From assembly GCA_028714615.1 (NCBI GenBank), contig JAQTMA010000165.1:1-9003 (forward strand): a stretch of DNA of 9,003 nt, read 5' to 3'. Made by a program: the position numbers and the translations under genes. The notes under the pieces are model-generated. The model worked only from the letters and a program-made list of their open reading frames with translations, made no database searches and was not told the DNA's origin. Positions within the stretch are counted from its first letter, which is position 1; each line of letters begins with the position of its first letter. Source of the DNA: Anaerolineaceae bacterium (GTDB taxonomy: Bacteria; Chloroflexota; Anaerolineae; Anaerolineales; Anaerolineaceae). Of the stretch, positions 1 through 5,951 are shown piece after piece.

Positions 1-1275
1 TCTTCCATGTGGTGGATCATCGCTGTGGGCGTGGTGACCCTGATCAGCATCATCCTGGTGGTGTTCTCCGTCTCGCTGCCCAAATTCAAGGTCATCCAGA
101 GCCTGATCGACCGGCTGAACCTGGTGACCCGCGAAAACCTGTCCGGCATGATGGTCATCCGCGCCTTCAACATGCAACCCTTCGAACTCAAGCGCTTCGA
201 TCGAGCCAACCAGGATCTGACCAGCGTCAACCTGTTCGTCAGCCGCATCATGGTGGTGATGATGCCGGTCATGATGTTGATCATGAACGGGTTAACCCTG
301 CTCATCATCTGGGTGGGGGCGCACCAGGTGGCGCAAGGGAGCATGCAAGTGGGCGATATGATGGCGTTTTTACAGTACGCCATGCAAATTGTCTTCTCAT
401 TCCTCATGCTGTCGTTCATGTTCATCATTGTGCCAAGAGCTTCCGTTTCAGCCGGCCGGATCGCGGACATTCTGGAAATTGAACCGGAAATCAAAGACCC
501 ACCGGCGCCGAAATCTTTTCGCGCCCCCTTTGAGAGCACGGTCGAGTTCCGCAATGTGTGTTTCCGCTATCCCGATGCGCTGGAGGACGTGCTGCACGAC
601 GTGAGCTTTACCGCCCGGCCGGGGCAGACCACGGCCTTGATCGGATCGACGGGCTCGGGCAAGTCGACCATCGTCAACCTGATCCCACGCTTCTACGAAG
701 TGACCGAAGGCGCCATCCTGGTCGATGGAGTCGACATCCGCGAGGTGCGGCAGAGCGATCTGCGCGAGAAAATTGGATACGTTCCGCAAAAGGGGACGCT
801 CTTCTCCGGGACGGTGGAAAGCAACCTGCGTTATGCAGACGAAGACGCCAGCGAGAGCACCTTGAATGAGGCAGTCGAGATCGCCCAGGCGGGTGAGTTC
901 ATTTTTTCGAAGCCGGAGGGATTCGCCGCCGAGGTTTCTCAAGGCGGCGCCAACCTGTCTGGAGGCCAAAAGCAGCGCCTGGCGATTGCCCGCGCGCTGG
1001 TCAAGAAGCCGCCCATCTTCATCTTTGATGACAGCTTTTCGGCCCTGGACTTCAGGACGGATGCCGCGCTGCGGCAATCCCTGAAAGAGAAGACCAGCGC
1101 CAGCACCCTGTTGATCGTGACCCAACGTATTTCGACCATCAAAAACGCCGATCAGATCGTCGTTCTTGACGAGGGCCAGGTGGTGGGCAAGGGCAAGCAC
1201 AACGACCTGATGGAAGCCTGCCCTACTTACCGGGAAATTGCATTATCGCAACTGAGCATGGAGGAGTTGGCATGA
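1..1275 (+). CDS. ABC exporter subunit with degenerate ATP site (5' partial)
   Basis: This is the C-terminal two-thirds of a fused transmembrane and ATP-binding subunit of a type IV ABC exporter. The frame is open to the window edge, so the true start and roughly 150-170 residues (TM1-3) are missing. Numbering from the Met codon at position 7, residues 1-22 fit TM4. The ENLSGMMVIRAFN stretch (43-55) is the typical second intracellular loop. TM5 and TM6 lie near 79-103 and 122-143. The nucleotide-binding domain has Walker A GSTGSGKST (213-221), Q-loop Q261, a perfect signature LSGGQ (317-321) and Walker B IFIFDD (337-342). Asp342 stands where the catalytic Glu belongs, and Gln373 (VTQR) replaces the H-loop His. 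This combination is known from the TM287/LmrC side of heterodimeric exporters. It therefore almost certainly pairs with the next gene, with which it shares an ATGA overlap. The substrate is unknown; drug or lipid export is likely. Confidence 0.95.
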   Translation, partial: SSMWWIIAVGVVTLISIILVVFSVSLPKFKVIQSLIDRLNLVTRENLSGMMVIRAFNMQPFELKRFDRANQDLTSVNLFVSRIMVVMMPVMMLIMNGLTLLIIWVGAHQVAQGSMQVGDMMAFLQYAMQIVFSFLMLSFMFIIVPRASVSAGRIADILEIEPEIKDPPAPKSFRAPFESTVEFRNVCFRYPDALEDVLHDVSFTARPGQTTALIGSTGSGKSTIVNLIPRFYEVTEGAILVDGVDIREVRQSDLREKIGYVPQKGTLFSGTVESNLRYADEDASESTLNEAVEIAQAGEFIFSKPEGFAAEVSQGGANLSGGQKQRLAIARALVKKPPIFIFDDSFSALDFRTDAALRQSLKEKTSASTLLIVTQRISTIKNADQIVVLDEGQVVGKGKHNDLMEACPTYREIALSQLSMEELA

Positions 1276-3173
1276 GCACGCAAAACCCGAGTATCCCTGC
1301 CGGGCGCGGTCCCATGGGCCAGCGCGGGCCGATGGGCGGCCACGGACCGATGGGGGGTGGCATGATGATGAAGGGCGAAAAGCCGCGCGATTTCAAGGGC
1401 ACGATGACCCGGCTGGCCCGCTACCTGAGCGAGTATAAAGTATCGATTGCAGTCGTGCTCGTTTTCGCGATTGCTTCTACGGTCTTCTCGATCCTGGGTC
1501 CCAAAATTCTGGGCAAGGCCACCACCCGCTTGTTCGAAGGCGTACTGGGCCAGATCGCCGGGAAGGGAACGGGCATCGACTTTGCCTATATCGGCAACAT
1601 CATCCTGCTGCTGATCGGCCTGTACCTGATCTCAACCCTGTTCAGCTACATCCAGGGCTGGATCATGTCGGGCGTGGCGATGAAGATTTCCTACCGCTTC
1701 CGCAAAGACATCGCCGAAAAGATCAACCGCATGCCGCTCAGGTACTTCGACGGGACCAACCACGGCGAGGTGCTTTCCCGGGTGACCAACGATGTGGATA
1801 CGGTCAGCCAGACGCTGAACCAGAGCCTGACCCAGATCATCACCTCCGTGGTGACCGTGATCGGGGTGCTGGTGATGATGTTCTCGATCAACTGGCTGAT
1901 GACTGTGGTGTCCTTGGTGATCATCCCCCTGTCGATGGGCATGATTACCCTGGTGATCCGCAAATCGCAGGTGTACTTCAAGCAGCAGCAGGACTACCTG
2001 GGGCACGTGAACGGCCACGTGGAAGAAATGTACAGCGGCCACGTGGTGATGAAAGCCTTCAACGGCGAAGCCAAGAGTGTGGAGCAATTCGATCAAATCA
2101 ACGACACGCTGTACGACTCGGCCTGGAAATCCCAATTCTTGTCCGGGATGATGCAACCCATCATGATGTTCATCGGCAACCTGGGATACGTAGCCGTCGC
2201 CATCCTGGGCGGCTGGCTGGCCATTCGCAATGCCATCACCATTGGCGATATCCAGGCCTTCATCCAGTATGTACGCTCGTTTACCCAGCCCATCGCCCAA
2301 CTGGCCAACATCTCCAACGTGCTCCAGCAAACGGCGGCGGCAGCGGAGCGTGTGTTCGAGTTCCTGGCCGAGCTGGAAGAGGCTCCCGAAACCGCCACTC
2401 CCGTGCAGCTCGCTCGGGTCGAAGGCCGGGTGGAATTCCAAAACGTGCGCTTCGGGTACAGCCCGGAGAAGATCATCATCAAAGATTTCTCGGCCAGTGT
2501 GAAGCCGGGCCAGAAAATTGCCATCGTCGGACCGACCGGCGCCGGCAAAACCACGATGGTGAAGCTGTTGATGCGGTTCTACGACGTCAACAGCGGCGCG
2601 ATCCGGGTGGACGGTCACGATGTTCGCGACTTTTCCCGGCGCGACCTGCGCAAGATATTTGCGATGGTCTTGCAGGATACCTGGCTCTATAACGGCACGG
2701 TCATGGAGAATATCCGTTACGGGCGCTCGGATGCCACCGACGCCGAGGTCATCGCTGCCGCCAAAGCTGCCCACGTAGACCATTTCGTGCGCACTTTGCC
2801 GGAAGGCTACAACCTGGTGCTCAACGAGGAAACCAGCAACGTCTCGCAAGGCCAGATGCAATTGTTGACCATTGCGCGCGCCATCCTGGCCGATCCGCGT
2901 ATCCTGATCTTGGACGAGGCTACCAGCTCGGTCGATACGCGCACGGAGGTGCTGATCCAGAAGGCGATGGACACGCTGATGAACGCGAAGCGCCGCACCA
3001 GTTTCATCATCGCCCACCGCCTGTCCACCATCCGCGACGCGGACCTGATCCTGGTGATGCGCGACGGGGATATCGTAGAACAGGGGAAGCACGAAGAACT
3101 GCTGGCGCGGGGCGGGTTCTACGCGGAGTTGTATAACAGCCAGTTCGAGGGGGCGGCTTTGGCAATTGCATAA
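1272..3173 (+). CDS. ABC exporter subunit with catalytic Walker B, partner of preceding gene
   Basis: A full-length (633 aa) fused TMD-NBD half-transporter of the inner membrane, partner of the upstream subunit. The ATG overlaps the upstream TGA (ATGA), and a strong GGAGGAG at 1260-1266 sits 5 nt before it, so translation is probably coupled. Residues 11-33 are Gly/Met/Pro-rich with three GPMG units. The RDFKGTMTRLARYL stretch (39-52) then leads into TM1. Six TM segments span about 57-340. The NBD has Walker A GPTGAGKTT (420-428), Q-loop Q468, Walker B ILILDE (544-549, catalytic Glu549), D-loop SSVD (552-555) and H-loop His582. The signature is VSQGQ (524-528) instead of LSGGQ. In heterodimers such as TM287/288 this pattern places the only hydrolytic site at this subunit's Walker motifs plus the partner's LSGGQ. 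The degenerate site is formed by VSQGQ and the partner's Asp342. Family assignment is very secure; the substrate cannot be read from sequence. Confidence 0.96.
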   Translation: MSTQNPSIPAGRGPMGQRGPMGGHGPMGGGMMMKGEKPRDFKGTMTRLARYLSEYKVSIAVVLVFAIASTVFSILGPKILGKATTRLFEGVLGQIAGKGTGIDFAYIGNIILLLIGLYLISTLFSYIQGWIMSGVAMKISYRFRKDIAEKINRMPLRYFDGTNHGEVLSRVTNDVDTVSQTLNQSLTQIITSVVTVIGVLVMMFSINWLMTVVSLVIIPLSMGMITLVIRKSQVYFKQQQDYLGHVNGHVEEMYSGHVVMKAFNGEAKSVEQFDQINDTLYDSAWKSQFLSGMMQPIMMFIGNLGYVAVAILGGWLAIRNAITIGDIQAFIQYVRSFTQPIAQLANISNVLQQTAAAAERVFEFLAELEEAPETATPVQLARVEGRVEFQNVRFGYSPEKIIIKDFSASVKPGQKIAIVGPTGAGKTTMVKLLMRFYDVNSGAIRVDGHDVRDFSRRDLRKIFAMVLQDTWLYNGTVMENIRYGRSDATDAEVIAAAKAAHVDHFVRTLPEGYNLVLNEETSNVSQGQMQLLTIARAILADPRILILDEATSSVDTRTEVLIQKAMDTLMNAKRRTSFIIAHRLSTIRDADLILVMRDGDIVEQGKHEELLARGGFYAELYNSQFEGAALAIA

Positions 3174-3197
3174 GGCAGCGGGGATCGTTCATTCGTT

Positions 3198-3252
3198 CTC
3201 GCGCAGAGCCGCGGAGGCGCGGAAAAAAAGAAGATAAAAATGCATTGCGGTA
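3198..3252. repeat. 55-bp intergenic direct repeat, copy 1
   Basis: This copy matches copy 2 (3284-3338) at 50 of 55 positions; the copies start 86 bp apart. The 5' part is built from three related 8-mers (gcgcagag, ccgcggag, gcgcggaa). An A-rich stretch and the shared end ATAAAAATGCATTGCGGTA follow. A 5-bp GC hairpin, CCGCG/CGCGG around GAGG (3209-3222), sits just before the A-run. The function is unknown. It resembles the CGCAGAG-type intergenic repeats I recall from environmental bacterial genomes, which would need a search to confirm. Confidence 0.85.
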
Positions 3253-3283
3253 TGTCCGGGGTCCTCCGGGCTTAAGGACTGAG

Positions 3284-3338
3284 CTCGCGCAGAGTCGCGG
3301 GGGCGCAGAGAAAAAGAATATAAAAATGCATTGCGGTA
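3284..3338. repeat. 55-bp intergenic direct repeat, copy 2
   Basis: Second copy, in direct orientation relative to 3198-3252, with five substitutions and no gaps. The 8-mer units here are gcgcagag, tcgcgggg and gcgcagag. The substitution G to A in the third unit removes the small GC hairpin seen in copy 1, so the hairpin is not conserved between copies. The last 18 bp (3321-3338) are identical in both copies. The 31 bp between the copies show no similarity to the repeat. Confidence 0.85.
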
Positions 3339-3483
3339 AGATGCGCCCGGGCTACAAATCTACGTGCACGGAAGGGAGCACAGTGTGCCGGTCAGACCGG
3401 ATGGGCGCAGTGATTTCCCGCCAATTAGCGGGACTTGCGGTATATTTGGGGGTATTCGGTACGGTAGGAGCGGAAACAAAAGG

Positions 3484-4344
3484 ATGAGCCACAAGGTAGC
3501 TTTGATTACGGACAGCACGTGCGATATTCCGGCGGAGTGGATTCGGAAGCATGAAATCACAGTTGTACCGCTGACGATCGTTTTCGGAGACCAACAGTAC
3601 CTGGATGGGGTCGATTTAACGGCAGAAGCATTCTACGAACGCTTGGGCAAGGGTGGACCGCACCCCAGCACTTCGCAGCCGACGCCCAAGGCGTTCCTCG
3701 AGGCGTACCGCCAGGCTGCCGCCCGAGGAGCACAAGAAATCCTGACGATCACGATCAGCAGCGCGATGAGCGGGACGATGGAATCGGCCAGGCAGGCGGC
3801 CCAGGATTTCGAGCTGCCCGTGCACGTGATGGATGGCAAGAATAATTCCATGGGGTTGGGGTGGCAGGTGATGGCTGCGGCGAGGGCGCGGGACCTGCAG
3901 GGCTGCACGCTGGAAGGGATGACGCAGGCAGCAGAGCAGGTGCAGAAGAATATGGTGTTCTACATCGCCCTGGATACGATTGAATACTTGAGCAAAGGCG
4001 GGCGGATCAGCGAAGCCGCTAAATTTCTCGATGCGTTTATCCACATCAAGCCTTTGATCTACGTACGCCCCGAAACGGGTACCGTGGGCGCTTCCATACC
4101 GGCGCGGACGCGCAACGCCTCCCTGAGTGGCCTGTACCGGGAGTTTTTCCGGCGCATCGACGGCGCCCGGCGGATGCACATCGCTGTGCTGCACAACGCA
4201 GCCCTCCCGGAAGCGGAAGCGCTGGCCGAGCGCATCCGCAGCAAGTACGCGCCCGCTGAGCTATTTATCTCGATTGTCTCACCGGTGCTGGGGGTGCACA
4301 CCGGTCCGCGGGCGGTAGCCCTGTGTGGGTATTGCGAAGGGTGA
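3484..4344 (+). CDS. DegV family fatty-acid-binding protein (FakB-like)
   Basis: DegV proteins bind a fatty acid in the cytosol. In species with FakA they present it to the kinase for acyl-phosphate formation and phospholipid synthesis. The protein is 286 aa, the usual family length. Family hallmarks are in order: ITDSTCDIP (8-16), TSQPT (63-67), SSAMSGT (92-98), YLSKGGRI (168-175) with the following FLDAFIHIKPLI, and HTGP near the C-terminus (272-275). The frame stays open back to an ATG at 3364. The ATG at 3484 is chosen because DegV proteins begin almost directly with the (V)xIxTDST strand. AGGAG at 3466-3470 lies 13 nt upstream, which is rather far, and AGG directly precedes the ATG. The C-terminal motif reads HTGPRA where many members have HTGPGA. 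No fakA is in view, so its role in fatty-acid kinase is inferred from family only. It is probably a single-gene transcript, with over 190 bp of non-coding DNA on both sides. Confidence 0.93.
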   Translation: MSHKVALITDSTCDIPAEWIRKHEITVVPLTIVFGDQQYLDGVDLTAEAFYERLGKGGPHPSTSQPTPKAFLEAYRQAAARGAQEILTITISSAMSGTMESARQAAQDFELPVHVMDGKNNSMGLGWQVMAAARARDLQGCTLEGMTQAAEQVQKNMVFYIALDTIEYLSKGGRISEAAKFLDAFIHIKPLIYVRPETGTVGASIPARTRNASLSGLYREFFRRIDGARRMHIAVLHNAALPEAEALAERIRSKYAPAELFISIVSPVLGVHTGPRAVALCGYCEG

Positions 4345-4357
4345 CTCATCTTAAATT

Positions 4358-4377
4358 AATTAGGGAAATCCCTAATT
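4358..4377. promoter_or_regulatory. 20-bp palindrome, candidate operator
   Basis: AATTAGGGA-AA-TCCCTAATT is a perfect 9-bp inverted repeat around a 2-base centre. It lies 14 bp after the degV stop, and its last two bases are the first two of the -35 box at 4376. Its centre falls about 43 bp before the predicted transcription start, close to the usual -41.5 position of class II activator sites. No T-run follows, so a rho-independent terminator for degV is less likely. I do not recognise the binding factor. Confidence 0.6.
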
Positions 4378-4404
4378 GACCTTCCATGCGATAATCTGTA
4401 TAGT
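4376..4404 (+). promoter_or_regulatory. Sigma70-type promoter of the GT2-GAF gene
   Basis: -35 TTGACC (4376-4381) and -10 TATAGT (4399-4404) are separated by exactly 17 bp. Each hexamer matches the consensus at five of six positions. Transcription would start near 4410-4412, giving a leader of about 130 nt before the ATG at 4541. It is the best promoter visible in the window. Confidence 0.7.
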
Positions 4405-4410
4405 TACAGG

Positions 4411-4540
4411 AGCCAGGGGGAGTGATGACTTGCTTCATATCATGGTAATCGCCCGGCGATAGAGTTTTTATCTGTACATAAAGAATGCATCGACCCAGGC
4501 TCAGGGTTTCCTCTGTTTGGGTTATCGTTGAGGTTACATA
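4411..4540 (+). other. Untranslated leader of the GT2-GAF gene with ribosome binding site
   Basis: About 130 nt separate the predicted transcription start from the ATG. TGAGG at 4529-4533 with 7-nt spacing is the likely ribosome binding site. A possible 7-codon reading frame (MTCFISW) runs from 4425 to 4448, but its GGGGGAG (4416-4422) is only 2 nt from the ATG. ACCCA (4493-4497) can pair with TGGGT (4518-4522). No known riboswitch was recognised. Confidence 0.4.
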
Positions 4541-5887
4541 ATGAACAATTTACTGGTACCTACCCGCGATAGTGCTGGAAATGGCCGCTCGATCCGGCCG
4601 ATCGTCTCTCTGATTGTCCCGACGTTGAACGAAGTCAAAAACCTACCTCTGGTATTACCCTATATCCCATTGGAGGTCGTGGATGAAGTGATACTGGTCG
4701 ACGGCAATTCTACGGATAACACGATTGGGATTGCCCGTCAATTGCTTCCATCCGTCAAAGTCGTCACCGAAGCAAACCCTGGAAAAGGGGCAGCGCTTAA
4801 CCGCGGCTACCATGAAGCCAGCGGGGATATTCTGGTGGTGATCGACGCAGACGGCTCTCACGATCCCCGGGAAATTCCGCGGTTCATCCAGGCATTATTG
4901 GAAGGCGCCGATTTCGTGAAAGGCACCCGCTTTGCGCCTGCCGGTGGCACTACGGACATGCCCCGGCTGCGTAAAATGGGGAACGCGGGATTGACCCAGT
5001 TGGTCAATTTGCTCTTCTCCCAATCCTTTACCGACCTGTGCTATGGTTACCACGCCTTTTGGCGGTATTGCTTGGATTTTGTGAACCTGACCAGCGTAAA
5101 TGGGTTCGAGGTGGACACGGCCATTTACCTGCAAGCCGTGCGTAAGCGGCTCAAAGTGGTTGAGGTCCCCAGTTTTGAGGGCGCTCGTTTTTACGGCGTA
5201 GGAAAGCTGCGCACCTTCCCGGACGGTTGGCGCGTTTTGCACACGATTTTGAGGGAATGGCAGCTTGGCTTCCAGCAACCACAGCAGTCAGGGCAGATCG
5301 GTTTCCGCAGCTACGGTCGTCTGCCAGCTTTTGCCATCGAGCCGGCAGTACCGGTGACCGGCTTGCAACAGACCAGCACAGACAGATGGGAACAGCCAGG
5401 CGCACTCAACGATCACAGCCGCTTAACCTTGGACCAATTGCTTCAGCGGCTCTCCGTCCGAGCGCCGGATGAAGAGCGAGAACGCTTGCTGGCTGAAGCA
5501 ATGCTGGCGGTTATCGAGAGCCTGGGAGCATCGAGCGGAAGTATCCTCCTATTTGGTAATGCCAGCCAGGCGGTCGAAGGGTACCTGGTGTTCGGCCGCA
5601 AGATCCAACCCGCTTCGATCAACAACCTGCAGGAAACCATGAGCACAGGAGTGGCGAGCCTGGCAATCCGCAGCCAGGAGCCAATTCTGATTTCCAGCAC
5701 GAGCAACGATCCGCGTTGGTTGAAAAGACCCTGGGAAGAGGAAGAGGGTATCTCGCGTTCCGTCCTGGTTTTCCCACTGCTCTCCAGGCACGAAGTGGTG
5801 GGGGTGCTTATGCTGGCCCGCCCGGAAGACCGCAATTTCACAGAAAAGGATGTGGACCGGTTGAAGTCGTTATCGATCCGGGTGTAG
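4541..5887 (+). CDS. GT2 family glycosyltransferase fused to C-terminal GAF domain
   Basis: The 448-aa protein has two parts. Residues about 21-235 are a GT-A fold family 2 glycosyltransferase: VSLIVPTLNE (22-31), DEVILVDGNSTDNT (48-61), GKGAALNRGY (81-90), a metal- and nucleotide-sugar-binding DAD motif (102-104) in VVIDADGSHDP, then DLCYGYHAFWR (165-175) and GFEVDTAIYLQA (188-199). This resembles dolichyl-phosphate-sugar synthase-like enzymes acting at the cytosolic membrane face, but there is no C-terminal TM anchor. A Gln/Pro-containing linker (about 243-295) leads to a GAF domain (about 297-448), marked by ASSGSILLF, GVASLAIRSQEPILISS, SVLVFPLLSRHEVVGVLML and FTEKDVDRLKSL. The last GAF helix, usually ending in an ENARLY-like stretch, is missing because the stop falls after LSIRV. 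GAF domains bind small ligands or mediate dimers, so allosteric control of the transferase is a reasonable inference. The donor and acceptor are unknown. The start is supported by TGAGG at 4529-4533 and the promoter at 4376-4404. Confidence 0.9.
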   Translation: MNNLLVPTRDSAGNGRSIRPIVSLIVPTLNEVKNLPLVLPYIPLEVVDEVILVDGNSTDNTIGIARQLLPSVKVVTEANPGKGAALNRGYHEASGDILVVIDADGSHDPREIPRFIQALLEGADFVKGTRFAPAGGTTDMPRLRKMGNAGLTQLVNLLFSQSFTDLCYGYHAFWRYCLDFVNLTSVNGFEVDTAIYLQAVRKRLKVVEVPSFEGARFYGVGKLRTFPDGWRVLHTILREWQLGFQQPQQSGQIGFRSYGRLPAFAIEPAVPVTGLQQTSTDRWEQPGALNDHSRLTLDQLLQRLSVRAPDEERERLLAEAMLAVIESLGASSGSILLFGNASQAVEGYLVFGRKIQPASINNLQETMSTGVASLAIRSQEPILISSTSNDPRWLKRPWEEEEGISRSVLVFPLLSRHEVVGVLMLARPEDRNFTEKDVDRLKSLSIRV

Positions 5888-5937
5888 GATGGTTCTTGGA
5901 GATCAGGAGACAGACTCCTGATCTACAAGAACCATCC
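5887..5937. terminator. Long hairpin between convergent genes, possible bidirectional terminator
   Basis: The arms 5887-5909 and 5915-5937 pair over 22 of 23 positions around a 5-nt ACAGA loop; the only mismatch is G5899 with A5925. The first base of the left arm is the last base of the TAG stop of the GT2-GAF gene. The hairpin ends 14 bp before the stop of the convergent GH16 gene. Neither strand has a T-run after the stem, so it is not a textbook rho-independent terminator. It may instead block or protect 3' ends, or be a mobile palindromic repeat. Confidence 0.6.
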
Positions 5938-5951
5938 TTCCTCCACGTATG

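Larger units (their letters stand above)
3174..3483. other. 310-base intergenic region with direct repeats
   Basis: No convincing gene lies between the ABC exporter and the degV-like gene. The region holds two 55-bp imperfect direct repeats, listed separately. It also holds two small inverted repeats: CCGGT/ACCGG at 3388-3400 (5-bp stem, 3-nt loop) and CCCGC/GCGGG at 3417-3432 (5-bp stem, 6-nt loop). No T-run terminator is visible after the exporter gene; hairpin-forming GC in the first repeat is followed by an A-run, not a T-run. A weak promoter-like pair, TTGCGG (3331-3336) and TACAAA (3353-3358) with 16 bp between, could serve degV, but it is not much better than chance. Confidence 0.6.

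Noticed and set aside
448..1200. A 250-codon minus-strand frame opposite the first ABC gene
   Set aside because: Antisense shadow of the nucleotide-binding domain, with no family motif and no ribosome binding site.
1632..3092. A 486-codon open frame on the minus strand opposite the second ABC gene
   Set aside because: It is antisense to a gene with full ABC motifs, is very rich in His, Asp and Gln as expected from antisense of GC-rich codons, and shows no recognisable domain.
3198..3338. A CRISPR array
   Set aside because: There are only two copies, the repeat is 55 bp and imperfect, and no cas gene is nearby.
3364..3483. A 40-residue N-terminal extension of the DegV protein from an ATG at 3364
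   Set aside because: DegV proteins begin directly at the TDST strand, and the extension has no similarity to the family. The ATG at 3484 fits the usual length of about 280 residues.
3245..3487. A small plus-strand ORF (80 codons) overlapping the repeats
   Set aside because: It reads through repeat DNA, has no good ribosome binding site and no recognisable fold, and runs into the degV start.
4358..4377. The palindrome as a rho-independent terminator of degV
   Set aside because: It is AT-rich at the base, has only a 2-base loop and no T-run, and it abuts a strong promoter; an operator is more likely.
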